Source of the DNA: UBA1426 sp050953365
GTDB lineage: Bacteria; Bacillota; Clostridia; Peptostreptococcales; Anaerovoracaceae
Assembly: GCA_050953365.1 (NCBI GenBank)
Contig: JBMNMN010000002.1
Span: 124,001-188,000 of the forward strand
DNA length: 64,000 bases
Reading direction: 5' to 3'
Under the pieces are notes generated by a model. The model ran no database searches. It saw only the letters and a program-made list of their open reading frames with translations, and was not told the DNA's origin. The translations under genes and the position numbers were made by a program. Shown here in pieces: positions 20,901-28,423 of the stretch. Positions within the stretch are counted from its first letter, which is position 1. Each line of letters opens with the position of its first letter.

Positions 20901-21035
20901 GTCAGATGGGTCGTGGCAAACGGAATCCTTTCCGGAAGAACTGACGGCAGCCTTGATCCGGGAGGATTGATTACCCGTGCCGAGGTTGCATCCATGCTCA
21001 TGCGGTTTATTGAGAACATGAGCATAGTAGAATAA
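15000..21035 (+). CDS. Giant SLH-domain cell-surface protein with propeller, Ig-like and SUOX-like domains
   Basis: The protein has 2011 residues. The start is ATG 15000 (AAAGGAG at 14987-14993), with a signal peptide ending PALA. Residues about 57-580 hold SBBP-type beta-propeller repeats (YIGGRGSDS, YIGGESREDI, VYVAGST), with a Cys-rich insert near 183-207 (C-x2-C and C-x4-C clusters) that could bind metal. Residues about 580-1100 contain four tandem Ig-like repeats with GxYFKAGDKI / GYYKEGEVIP starts. About 1110-1316 look like Fn3 modules, 1316-1490 a SUOX-like domain as in the operon at 3.5-8.4 kb, and 1497-1790 further Ig-like domains. A Gly/Thr/Pro linker leads to three SLH domains (1823-2005) that anchor it to cell-wall polysaccharide. 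Function beyond surface display is unknown. Confidence 0.85.
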   Translation: MSTKKWFRRSLSVVVAAVLLLSTAVPALAAPGNTQALPDSIGSHESLLAEIQTDFGGGKDIYVTGFTEDSAGNYYVMGTAAGQIGDGTLENDPNSSVSRVFLAKFSSDLVQQDLQVVLLSKKEDIGHDGYAFASSDSTYELYNSAGANGPLTVDDEGNVYTVVRNKAAKSLKYDISELAWEFDECYDAGCFWCDEEECDIDETCPVCTAYREFTATFEEGTSVDLVLVKFGADFAETDRYVIASDSGSKSNDRYFRPYDIALDSDGSIYISGSTGVDFISDPAYEYKAMDRNLSSPSRELEQARGFVVKINDEMDCILGGTYFGGVSAFNSALSGNSVISSIAVDKSGLYIAGHESGGRLQEVASEGFSDAAFPVSSEDSGGSTSPDGFIARLDKATFQVDAATYIGGRGSDSISALVISDSRVYVAGSTSAKDFPTHEKAYSRQLNASGFSSYSDGFVAQFNMDLGESGYAATYIGGESREDIFGMTVDGTGNVYITGETYGASTYPVTDGSSTGRAFVSKLNSDLSGNLISTILHRSNTDSGTQGRFVKVKDDGSILIVGQEKSKSAFIETYSGTLGHSRVDTVRGNPSFNSSPQYKGVDAEIEILITFDSFVDVDTTNGNPTLVLNAVNSEGENVEAVYTSGSGTKVLTFVYTVQNGDSTNGLPLNCLDEDALLLNGSTILPKIGGTVEDVNLKVPTDQYNLPYAKLYVNTVPASVKSVTSPASDAYYSIGAVIPIVVEFTDVIKTVDTTEGTPSLTLNSGGTATFHSITAANKRQLRFEYTVGSGDDADDLNYLAVDSLQLNGAVIQDNYGMDVNIALPDPSGESSLGANKDIVVKTDIPYIVSITTNKEKGYYKEGEVIPILVKFSQSINKTGTVKLAVNATDSYRYLTNDEEITGSDTDIIVFNYTVIGGHNAAPLDFSGSSLIREPDATITDSAGGPVSVILPSNEQEGGLGSQGIVVDTTPPKVNSINKEYSGASGTYFKAGDKIILKATISEEVIIEEGAAPFIEINYQGTGDANKRMVFEKQDKEKKQLYFSYTIEEGDSLINGEITMPAAEWKITADPEEITDAAGNDLNGVLPPPTWYSNPWKGLYFDTEGPTFGIGAKLIAVYNETDNKVDLSWDAKPTDAGSGLDKVYLMRKEVGSESDPVEIKSFSVSDSDTSYSDVSITQGKTYIYSVYGSDKAKNAGQILYSQEISVPKGQAETDVEPPYWVQDAELDFERISSVSVILSWNPAKATDDFADIKGFKIYHKAGTGAEDWALLDTVMDSAASEYVVSDIDAGAHTFKVTVIDQVDLESKNAIIVEVPLLYPLLEIVDSSHGTVIKAIYAEDLTEVEIENQHFSGTSIRDGVFFNHWYGVTGLYIEDILESAGIKDDYLSVRFQSIDNSGYSLSKELIQRDQYYFGLNDQDRQTIKPMIALWYTDYELGVNGLLEYRLPEFYSGDGSLPANCIVEGGPRLFFGQTAYLQENRSYFVKDVYRLIVNIDENLRDQTPPTLIGVEEGSATIAVGESIPAGFPETATLSAVDAYGLEIENAAITRTITALANKEFNSHDINDCAQAADVYTITYQVTDARGNITTVVKTLVVTPSSLSDYGVAIEESEAYTIAANAQVPQIIVKDGVDNVVLNFEVIAGSNPYPDGVTATIVHISGNKMLSIVTVDGESFEEGTKVSASFEGTEGEDRIFIFVVDQLTAETGSPSNILLANNSESPEAGAQGTVVIEGIALPEAWVSVKVIDKNGEIAYFFGQMTGDDAEYSFTPTIDNSLFPLNFTITYGDSITETQVISDDSSGDGTGRGGSGGGITVPTDPTDPVPGPVWTNPFSDIRSGDWYYDAVMFVSEKGLFKGMKEDAFGPDTGLTRGMLVTVLLRLSGESAEGYQNSFFDVASGTWYENAVAWAATEGIVSGIGEGRFAPNEGLTREQLAVMLYNYGRYRDLDIADKGNALDDFTDAEDVSDWANEAVRWVVANGILSGRTDGSLDPGGLITRAEVASMLMRFIENMSIVE

Positions 21036-21048
21036 TACGATAAACTAT

Positions 21049-21082
21049 AAGGCCGCAGGGGAATTATGCCTGCGGCCTTCTT
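21049..21082 (+). terminator. Intrinsic terminator after the SLH gene
   Basis: The arms AAGGCCGCAGG and CCTGCGGCCTT flank a 9-base loop and are followed by CTTGT. The stem is strong and the T-run weak. Confidence 0.75.
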
Positions 21083-21243
21083 GTACGCTTTCAGAAGAAT
21101 ACACCGTTCACTTTCTCCGGCTGTTTGACGGTGAGCGCTCCGATAATGAATAAAACCTTATAATACGAGGGGCGGCTCAGTGTCTTTGAAAAACAATACA
21201 TGGACTTTTATGGGCAAGCGGCAAAACTCCAATCTGAATTTCA

Positions 21244-21272
21244 TTGACAAACGGCCGAAATTCCTATATTAT
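21244..21272 (+). promoter_or_regulatory. Promoter for tRNA-Arg(CCG)
   Basis: TTGACA at 21244-21249, 17 bases, TATTAT at 21267-21272; the tRNA starts at 21307. Confidence 0.75.
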
Positions 21273-21306
21273 TTACTTCGTTGGGTACGACGGAAACCCA
21301 GGATAT

Positions 21307-21383
21307 GTACCCGTAGCTCAGCTGGATAGAGCGTCAGACTCCGACTCTGAAGGCCGCAGGTTCGACTCCTGTCGGGTATACCA
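21307..21383 (+). tRNA. tRNA-Arg (anticodon CCG)
   Basis: 77-base cloverleaf with encoded CCA. Acceptor arms GTACCCG and CGGGTAT (first pair G-U), anticodon loop CTCCGAC, T-arm with GTTCGACTC. Confidence 0.93.
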
Positions 21384-21390
21384 AAAACAC

Positions 21391-21422
21391 AAAAATCCCC
21401 AGTCGATCGACTGGGGATTTTT
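21391..21422 (+). terminator. Terminator between convergent tRNA genes (bidirectional)
   Basis: The symmetric stem AATCCCCAGTCGATCGACTGGGGATT is flanked by A and T runs. It serves tRNA-Arg on the plus strand and could serve tRNA-Val on the minus strand. Confidence 0.85.
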
Positions 21423-21428
21423 ATGTTT

Positions 21429-21505
21429 TGGTGGGCAGTAGTGGACTCGAACCACCGGCCCCCTGCTTGTCGAGCAGGTGCTCTAACCAACTGAGCTAAC
21501 CGCCC
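21429..21505 (-). tRNA. tRNA-Val (anticodon GAC), with C at position 33
   Basis: 77-base minus-strand cloverleaf with CCA. Acceptor arms GGGCGGT and ACTGCCC, anticodon stem CCTGC/GCAGG, loop TCGACAA. Position 33 is C instead of the nearly invariant U, although all stems pair well. Confidence 0.82.
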
Positions 21506-21626
21506 TTAACAACTGTGCCTTATTATAAACGAAGGCGGCAAAAAAATCAACCCGTATTATTCCTATAAATATTTTACAGAAGTTATAAAATACACCACGC
21601 TGTTATGAAAAGTTTACGCGCCAATA

Positions 21627-22489
21627 TTAGACCATTACCAGGTGATAGACCCGGCTCCCGACTCTATCATTTAAATTTCTGTTGCATCTCTGGCCGGTAA
21701 TCTTAATATTCGGGTTGGCTCTATATGCCTCAAGAAAATCTTTCTCTCCGTGGGTCTCTTCTTGTTTCCAATCTGCTTTACCGCTGCCTGCCAGCATAAA
21801 AGCTATTTTTGGACATAGATGCAATAAGCTTTCCGAGGACAGCACTTCGGAAAGTTCTTTGATGAGGGGATATGTAAACCACTCCACCATCTTTTTCCCG
21901 TATCTCGGTCCGATTATATTCAATCCTCCGGTAGAATCGGAATAAAAGAACAGACTGCAACCTGCTTTTTCTGCCGCAAGAAAATAGGTAAGAAGATCTC
22001 TTCGGATCTTCTCGCATACCTGAACCATCACATCGGTTTCATGGCTGCCGTCATAAAAACTTTCTGTATATCCATCAGAGAATTTAAAATATCGAAGAAA
22101 CCTCTGATTCCCAGCGCGACGGTCTCGCCTTTATCCGTGAGAAGTTTGCATGCCCGCAGAATTTCCGCCATCCTGCCTTTAGTGGGGTCAATCGCAGGTA
22201 AGTTGAGGACTTCTTCCGTATCGCTCAAAAGGTCGCGCAGTTTTCTAGGTCCGAGAGGTGATTCATCGTACTGGATGACGGCGCCTAAATTTTCGGCTTC
22301 AACACAGGTATCGAAGGGCAGCTTGCAGAAGGAGCTGTTGCGTTCTTTTTTGATTTCCATTGCCAGCGTGGCCATATCTTCCGCATTTAGGTACAAGTCC
22401 GGAAGCTTCACCCCTAAGGTTTCCGCATATTCGGGTGTAACTCCTCTAAAATCCGCATATTGGCATTTAAAGTCTATCAGCTTTGGCAT
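21627..22489 (-). pseudogene. Uroporphyrinogen-decarboxylase-like (UroD/MtaA family) gene split by a frameshift
   Basis: Two minus-strand reading frames join head to tail: 22489-22028 (153 residues) and 22031-21627 (134 residues). The first has the N-terminal part of a UroD-like barrel. The second continues with FLAAEKAGCSLFFYSDSTGG, the family's 'aGad...' core, and DFLEAYRANPNIKITG. The family is normally a single polypeptide of about 300-350 residues. The break lies at about 22028-22031, where TGA of the first frame overlaps the second (GATGTGATGG). UroD-like proteins here may act in corrinoid methyl transfer rather than haem synthesis. It is a real mutation, a sequencing error or, less likely, a coupled two-part protein. 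Assignment of the family is moderate. Confidence 0.6.
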
Positions 22490-22752
22490 TCTAATGTTCC
22501 TTTCACGATAACAATTTCACTTACTTCTCCACTTAATTATACACCAGCGCCGATGCTCTGTCACTCTGCAGCCTCTAAGCGTCTTTTTTCCTGATAGGAC
22601 TATGAGGTTGCCGGTTTTTGATACAAACTTTAAATTTCTGTTACATTATCCCAACCCTTTACCTCTTACAGGTTTTCTGTATTATAATTATATAGATTCG
22701 ACAAAAAACGACTTAAGCAGATAAGCATGCAAAGCAAAGAAGGGAATATTCA

Positions 22753-24201
22753 ATGAAAGCGAGTATAAGAATAGCATTAATGATAGCTATTATCGTCGTT
22801 CTCGGAAGCGGAATGGCCTTTGCCGAAGGGCACGTCAACCTGCAGCTGGATGGGCAGACGATTGAAACGGATGTACCGCCTATTATTGAAAGCGGCAGAA
22901 CTCTGGTGCCTTACCGGGCGCTTCTGGAAGCCATGGGTGCCGAAGTTTTCTGGGAGCAGGATGCAAATATGGCTACAGCTATATTGGGCAGCCATCGCGT
23001 TCAGGTAACCATTGACAATACCACGGCTTTTGTGAACGGGATTACGAAGCAGATGGATGTTCCGCCGAGGATCGTTGACAGCAGAACGATGATACCCCTG
23101 CGATTTGTGCTTGAAAATCTGAACTGTACCGTAGATTGGGACAACGATACCCGAACGGTGCTCATTACCTCTCCGAAAAAGGAAGGACCTACGGAAATTC
23201 AGTCGATTTCATATGAAGAAACAGACAGCGGTTATCGAATCGTCGCACGGGGAACCGATGTCATTAAAAGCATACGAACCTTTGCATATGAAGATCCTGA
23301 GCGATATGGAATCGACATTTTTAACTCCGCATTTCCGGAAAGAGTGGGATCCATCGCTGCGGACAATGAGGTATTTAAGTCCGTCCGTTTCTCTCAATTT
23401 GATGAAAATACGGTTCGGATCGTGGCCGATCTTAATGAAAAAGTAGCGGGTAAGGTAAGTCTTTCTGAGGATAGAAGTACAGTTTTTATAGATTTTGACA
23501 AGCCCGGAGCCCTGATCGGTGAAGGAAATCGAGGGGAAGACGGCCGCAGACCCGATGGCTCGGGGAGCGAAGACGAAACCATATTGGGAACAATCCCCGA
23601 ACTGGACTGGAGAGCCACGGGAAAGCTCATCGCCATCGACGCGGGCCATGGGGGAAATGACTCCGGCGCCACCGGTAAAATAAACGGCAAGCTTGTGGTC
23701 ATGGAGAAAGATTTGAATTTGGACATTGCCCTGCGTTTATATGAACTGCTGAAACAGGCTGGAGCCAACGTAGTATTGCTTCGAGACAGGGATGTTACCA
23801 TGAGTCTCTATTCCAGGCCGGAAACGGCAAATGCTATGAATGCCGATTTGTTGGTCAGCATTCATAACAACTCCGCAGAAACATCCGCTCCAAACGGCGC
23901 AGAGGTGTTATACTATGACAAGGTAGGGGCAGAGGCCTATGGGATTACCAGCAGCGAATTGGCTGCATACATTCAGAAAGAACTGGTTCGGGAAACCGGA
24001 TTGCGAGACAGAGGGATTGTCAATTGTCCTCATTTGGCGGTACTGAACAAGAGCCTGATGCCTGCGGTTATTATTGAAGGCGGTTTCCTTTCCAATCCCA
24101 ATGACCTTCAGGTCATGCTTACGGAGGAGTTCAAAGAAGGTTATGCGGCAGCTGCTGCCAGAGGAATCATCAATGTGCTTAATGCTTGGGCAGAACGTTG
24201 A
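22753..24201 (+). CDS. N-acetylmuramoyl-L-alanine amidase with copper-amine-oxidase-like stalk and AMIN domains
   Basis: The 482-residue exported protein has a signal peptide (residues 1-24, ending AFA) and a stalk of the copper amine oxidase N-terminal type (about 30-138; SGRTLVPYRALLEAMGAEV and SRTMIPLRFVLENL). An AMIN-like domain follows (150-255). Residues 295-480 are Amidase_3, with AIDAGHGG, a metal-site Glu in VVMEKDLNL, ADLLVSIHNN and the catalytic Glu in VIIEGGF. It cleaves the amide bond between MurNAc and L-Ala in peptidoglycan. RBS GAAGGG. It is followed closely by the MoxR/VWA pair. Confidence 0.92.
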   Translation: MKASIRIALMIAIIVVLGSGMAFAEGHVNLQLDGQTIETDVPPIIESGRTLVPYRALLEAMGAEVFWEQDANMATAILGSHRVQVTIDNTTAFVNGITKQMDVPPRIVDSRTMIPLRFVLENLNCTVDWDNDTRTVLITSPKKEGPTEIQSISYEETDSGYRIVARGTDVIKSIRTFAYEDPERYGIDIFNSAFPERVGSIAADNEVFKSVRFSQFDENTVRIVADLNEKVAGKVSLSEDRSTVFIDFDKPGALIGEGNRGEDGRRPDGSGSEDETILGTIPELDWRATGKLIAIDAGHGGNDSGATGKINGKLVVMEKDLNLDIALRLYELLKQAGANVVLLRDRDVTMSLYSRPETANAMNADLLVSIHNNSAETSAPNGAEVLYYDKVGAEAYGITSSELAAYIQKELVRETGLRDRGIVNCPHLAVLNKSLMPAVIIEGGFLSNPNDLQVMLTEEFKEGYAAAAARGIINVLNAWAER

Positions 24202-24229
24202 AATTGCGGAGAAGGAGAAGTTGAAGTTT

Positions 24230-25081
24230 ATGAACGAAAAGATGAATTGTTTCACGGGAAGTGATGCATATGTTGCCGCGCCGGAACTTATGTATGCGGT
24301 CAACGTATCCATTGCCTTGGAGAAACCGTTGCTCATAAAGGGCGAGCCGGGGACGGGAAAGACCATGCTGGCGGAGGCCATTGCAGACTCGCTGGGCAAA
24401 GAGTTGATTACGTGGAGCATAAAATCCACGACGAAAGCAAAGGACGGACTCTACGTCTACGACACGGTCCAGCGGCTCTACGACAGCCAGTTTCAAGAAG
24501 GAGATGTAGCTGACATCAAGAAATACATTCACATGGGGAAATTAGGCGAAGCCTTTACCGCGGAAGAGCAGCCGGTATTGCTTATCGACGAAATTGATAA
24601 GGCGGATTTGGAATTCCCCAACGATTTGCTCTGGGAACTGGATCGGATGGAGTTCTACATCCATGAGACAAAGGAAACGGTCCGTGCAAAAAACCGGCCT
24701 ATCGTTATCATAACGTCCAATGCGGAAAAGGAGCTGCCCGATGCATTTCTTCGCCGGTGCATTTTCCATTACATCGCTTTCCCCGACAGGGATACGATGC
24801 GGAGAATTATCAAGGTTCATTATAAGGACGTAGAAGAAAAATTGTTGAATCAGGTGATAGAGACATTTTATTGGCTCAGAGATATCAAAGAACTTCAGAA
24901 GAAGCCAAGCACTTCCGAACTGTTGGACTGGGTCCGAGCGCTTCAGATGGGTGGTGTAGAAGTGGAGCGAATTCACAACGAACTGCCCTTCCTGGGTGTA
25001 TTGCTGAAAAAGAACCAAGACATGGACGTGGTTTGCGAGATCAGAGAGAAAGGTTATACGAGAAAAGCCTGGGGTCTGTAA
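24230..25081 (+). CDS. MoxR-type AAA+ ATPase
   Basis: The 283-residue ATPase has Walker A GEPGTGKT, Walker B VLLIDEIDKAD, sensor 1 ITSN and an arginine finger LRRC. It resembles the MoxR/CoxD group, which remodels or helps insert cofactors into partner proteins together with a VWA protein. The next gene encodes that partner. I chose ATG 24230 (GAAGGAG at 24211-24217). The open frame extends upstream into the amidase gene, but nothing conserved lies there. Confidence 0.88.
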   Translation: MNEKMNCFTGSDAYVAAPELMYAVNVSIALEKPLLIKGEPGTGKTMLAEAIADSLGKELITWSIKSTTKAKDGLYVYDTVQRLYDSQFQEGDVADIKKYIHMGKLGEAFTAEEQPVLLIDEIDKADLEFPNDLLWELDRMEFYIHETKETVRAKNRPIVIITSNAEKELPDAFLRRCIFHYIAFPDRDTMRRIIKVHYKDVEEKLLNQVIETFYWLRDIKELQKKPSTSELLDWVRALQMGGVEVERIHNELPFLGVLLKKNQDMDVVCEIREKGYTRKAWGL

Positions 25082-25115
25082 GGCCCGAGGCTGACCTCGG
25101 TATAGGAGCAAGCAT

Positions 25116-26315
25116 TTGTTCATAGAATTTTTTTTCCTGCTGAAACGGCATAAACTGAATGTATCCATTAAAGAGTGGCTGGATCTGATGGAGGCTCTTG
25201 ATAAAGGCCTTTTGGGACCCAGTCTGCTTGATTTTTATCATTTATGCCGCAGCATTTTAGTAAAAAGCGAGACGGATTACGATAAATTTGATCTGGCCTT
25301 TGCAGAGTATTTTAAAGATTTCAAATCTCCTTTTGAGATTCCGGAGGAGGTCTGGAAATGGTTGAACGGGGGCACGAAGAGCAAAGAGGATCTGTATGAC
25401 AAGATCGATCCCAATGCGCCGAAATACCAGCTGGAAGAGTTAAAAGAGATGCTTTTGCAAAGGCTTAAGGAGCAGCGGTCCTGCCACAGAGGCGGTAACT
25501 ACTGGATCGGAACTGAGGGTACCTCGGTGTTAGGGCATGGCGGCTATGCGGAGCAGGGAATACGCATCGGCGGCGAAAGCAGATATCGTTCTGCGTTGCA
25601 GGTTGCCGATGAGAGGGCATTTCGCGATTTCCGGCAGGATAATATTATCGACACCAGACAGTTTCAGGTAGCTTTGCGCAAACTGAGGCAGTACTCTGCT
25701 ACGGTGGATGCTCCCAAGACAGAATTGGATATTGATGGAACTATCAGGGAAACTACAGAAAACGGCGGGTTTTTAAGGCTGGTTTTTGAAAAGCCCAGGA
25801 AAAATACCGTTAAGTTGCTGCTGCTTTTTGATTCGGACGGTTCCATGCTCAGATACAGCAGGCTTTGCAGCGCATTGTTTCAGGCGGTCCATAAGGCAAA
25901 TCACTTCAGTGATCTTAAGGTCTATTATTTCCACAATTGCGTTTATGAGCATCTTTATACCACGCCCCATTGTATCAGAGGCGAATGGGAGGACACGGAT
26001 AAAGTATTGAATACGTTGGGGAGCGAGTATAGAGTTATCTTGATAGGTGACGGGGCAATGTCTCCTACAGAACTGCTGAGACCCGGCGGAAATTGCAGAA
26101 TCGGGCTCTATAATGAATTGCCCGGCATCTACTGGCTTCAGAAGATCCGGGACAAATATCCGCACCATATATGGCTCAATCCTATTGAGGAGTCCGATTG
26201 GGAGCATGTGTTTGGGCATATTACCATCCGCGCAATTCGAGAATTATTTCCTATGTATGAATTGAGCCTGGATGGAATCCAAAAGGGCATCAAAAAACTG
26301 CTTGTAAATAGGTAA
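25116..26315 (+). CDS. VWA-domain protein (CoxE-like), MoxR partner
   Basis: The 399-residue protein starts at TTG 25116 (TAGGAG at 25102-25107). The N-terminal half is helical (about residues 1-200). The C-terminal half is a von Willebrand A fold: LLLLFDSDGSM holds the MIDAS motif, here D-x-D-x-S instead of the usual D-x-S-x-S. Later conserved pieces are VYYFHNCVYE and VILIGDGAMSP. It should work with the ATPase just upstream in maturing or remodelling an unidentified target. Confidence 0.85.
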   Translation: MFIEFFFLLKRHKLNVSIKEWLDLMEALDKGLLGPSLLDFYHLCRSILVKSETDYDKFDLAFAEYFKDFKSPFEIPEEVWKWLNGGTKSKEDLYDKIDPNAPKYQLEELKEMLLQRLKEQRSCHRGGNYWIGTEGTSVLGHGGYAEQGIRIGGESRYRSALQVADERAFRDFRQDNIIDTRQFQVALRKLRQYSATVDAPKTELDIDGTIRETTENGGFLRLVFEKPRKNTVKLLLLFDSDGSMLRYSRLCSALFQAVHKANHFSDLKVYYFHNCVYEHLYTTPHCIRGEWEDTDKVLNTLGSEYRVILIGDGAMSPTELLRPGGNCRIGLYNELPGIYWLQKIRDKYPHHIWLNPIEESDWEHVFGHITIRAIRELFPMYELSLDGIQKGIKKLLVNR

Positions 26316-26345
26316 ACTACCGGCAAATATTTTTCCCTTACGCAT

Positions 26346-27026
26346 TTATGAAAGGTAGCGGAATACTCCTTTTACCAAACCTAAGATTTTCACATCTTTT
26401 ACAATAATGGGGCTCATGTTTTGGTTTTCCGGCTGCAGGCGAATGTGGCCGTTTTCTTTGTAGAAAGTTTTCACTGTTGCTTCGCTTTCAAAACCGTCCA
26501 CCATAGCCACTACAATTTCGCCGTTGTTGGCAGTCTGTTTCTGCTGAACCAGAATGTAATCGCCGTCGAATATCCCTGCTTCAATCATGCTGTCACCCTT
26601 AACCATCAGCATGAAATGATTGCCTTTCCCGACGTAGCGAGCCGGTATCGGGAAGCTGTCTTCTATGTTTTCCTCGGCCAGAATGGGCGTGCCGGCTGCT
26701 ATGCGTCCAACCAGCGGAACGTCCACGACATCGGTTCTTTCACTGTTGTCGTAGTTCGATCCGGCGTAGGACTGGCTTGACGGAGCCTTGCCCGCGTCCT
26801 GCTTGTCCGGATGAGGATCCAGAATTTCAATGGCTCTGGGCTTGGCAGGATCCTTGCGAATATAACCTTTCTTTTCTAGATTTGCAATGTCTTTGTGGGC
26901 TGTAGATGTGGATTTAATCCCGAGAGAGCTGCACATCTCCCGGACAGTGGGGGGATAACCCTTCTTTTTGATTTCGGCCACCATGTATTCGAGAATTTTC
27001 TTTTCGCGCTCTTTCAAAGGTTTCAT
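26346..27026 (-). CDS. lexA: LexA repressor
   Basis: The 226-residue protein has an N-terminal winged helix-turn-helix (about residues 1-65; YPPTVREMCSSLGIKSTST). A self-cleavage site follows (IAAGTPI, cut between A and G), then a C-terminal S24 peptidase fold with catalytic Ser in KGDSMIEAG and Lys in ATVKTF. It represses SOS genes until RecA filaments trigger autocleavage. It converges with the VWA gene, 30 bases away. An operator-like palindrome over its own promoter suggests autoregulation. Confidence 0.96.
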   Translation of the reverse strand: MKPLKEREKKILEYMVAEIKKKGYPPTVREMCSSLGIKSTSTAHKDIANLEKKGYIRKDPAKPRAIEILDPHPDKQDAGKAPSSQSYAGSNYDNSERTDVVDVPLVGRIAAGTPILAEENIEDSFPIPARYVGKGNHFMLMVKGDSMIEAGIFDGDYILVQQKQTANNGEIVVAMVDGFESEATVKTFYKENGHIRLQPENQNMSPIIVKDVKILGLVKGVFRYLS

Positions 27027-27069
27027 CCTTCATCCTCCCGCAACGTGTTGTGATGCCATATTTTGCTTT

Positions 27070-27107
27070 AGTATAGCATAACGCGAACAAAATGTAAACA
27101 TTTGTTC
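27070..27107 (-). promoter_or_regulatory. lexA promoter with overlapping SOS operator
   Basis: On the minus strand, TTTACA (27093-27098), a 17-base spacer and TATACT (27070-27075). The interrupted palindrome GAACAAAATG...CATTTGTTC (27085-27107) covers the -35. Within it AAAC-ATTT-GTTC is one mismatch from the Gram-positive GAAC-N4-GTTC SOS box. Confidence 0.75.
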
Positions 27108-27167
27108 TGAATTAGCGAATTTGGTAATGATTTCATTTCTCCTAACTGCAGAAAGCCGAAGAAAAAG

Positions 27168-27212
27168 GACCAGCCGTGCCAAGCACTATGCTTGAACACG
27201 ACTGGTCTTTTT
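27168..27212 (+). terminator. Bidirectional terminator between lexA and the AraC-type gene
   Basis: GACCAG-C-CGTG pairs with CACG-A-CTGGTC around an 18-base loop. TTTTT follows on the plus strand, and AAAAA precedes it, giving a T-run on the minus strand. It insulates the two divergent units. Confidence 0.7.
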
Positions 27213-27345
27213 CCTGCATATTTAAAATGCAAACCCCCTGTAATTATCTGCGGCAACTGGAATCCCCAGGCTCGATAGAAAAAAGAATGCTTTTGTGATA
27301 ATATTAAAGATCATAGCATGTTTTGTGTAAAGATACGGGCGAAAA

Positions 27346-28299
27346 ATGAACAAGGTGTCGGATAAAAACCAACAACATATCATACAGATCGGGAATACTC
27401 CACTGAGCATCAGCATTTACTCTGTTAAGGACAAGCCCCTTAATATGCACGAAGACGGGATTCTGGAAATCATCTTCTGTCTGAGCGGATCTGTAAAGTT
27501 TGCGTATGCGTATGAGGAATTCACCTTAAGCACGGGGGAATACGTTTCCGTGGATAAGGATGCGTACTATTTGTACAGTAGCGAACCGAATATGTGCGTT
27601 TCCTTTTATATCGACTTAATGCGGTTTAAGCATAAATACCCGAATATTCAATATACGCTTTTCGTATGCGAAGGCTGTGCAGAATCAACAACCCGATATC
27701 CAACCAAATATCATGACAGCCTGCGCGGCAAGCTCATAGCTTTGCTCAAGGTGATTCTTGACGGCGATGTTGCCTTAAAAGCCGAGCAAATTGAAAGTTC
27801 CGTCGAATCAATCGTGGACCTTTTTGTGCATCATTTCAACATCTATTTTTTTCATACGGGAAAGCTTGAAGCCGATGAGACGATTTTAGACAGAAACGAG
27901 CAGATTGCCGCGTATATGAGCCAACATCTGTCCGAAAAACTGACTTTGAATGACGTTGCCAGGCACATCGGCGTTTCGGTCGGATATCTTTCAGAGTACA
28001 TGTGCAAACACTCTATCGGCTTCAGAGAGATGCTGTTCTATTACCGGGCAAACCGCTCCGAATGGTACCTAATCAACACAAATGACACCATCATTGAAAT
28101 CTCAGAGAAATGCGGTTTTTCCGATCCGCAGTACTATTATAAGGCTTTCAAGAAATAGTATCGCTGTACGCCGAAGCAGTTCAGGGAGAAATATATTAAA
28201 CATTCCAAAAGCGACATGAAGTATTACGAGCCGTCAACGGTCAGAGAAATCGTGGATCATTTACTGGTTGAGCACTATATAGATCTGTTTTTTAAATAA
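27346..28299 (+). pseudogene. AraC-family transcription regulator with an in-frame amber codon
   Basis: The frame reads through to TAA 28297-28299 except for TAG at 28156-28158. The N-terminal part is a cupin-like sensing domain. The C-terminal part has the first helix-turn-helix of an AraC regulator (LTLNDVARHIGVSVGYLSEYM) and the second up to KAFKK. After the TAG the family's expected continuation appears (YRCTPKQFREKY). The stop falls where most relatives have Tyr, and the next conserved Gly is Arg. The 270-residue product would lack the end of the DNA-binding domain. This looks like a nonsense mutation; TAG is an ordinary stop elsewhere in the window. It lies upstream of, and may have controlled, the broken amidohydrolase. 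Confidence 0.75.
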
Positions 28300-28360
28300 A
28301 ATATTGTTGTTTTCGTGTTGTCGGGCTGAAAAAAAACAATAAAAAAACATTGTCTTACAA

Positions 28361-28399
28361 TGCGCTTTTAGCCTAAACTAAAGGCGCATTTTAATTTTT
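28361..28399 (+). terminator. Terminator after the AraC-type pseudogene
   Basis: TGCGC-TTTTAG pairs with CTAAA-GGCGCA around CCTAAA, followed by TTTTAATTTTT. Confidence 0.7.
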
Positions 28400-28423
28400 C
28401 TGAAAATTTAGAGGTGGGTACTT

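Noticed and set aside
21244..21490. Open frames over the tRNA-Arg/tRNA-Val pair
   Set aside because: Both strands are occupied by complete tRNAs and a terminator.
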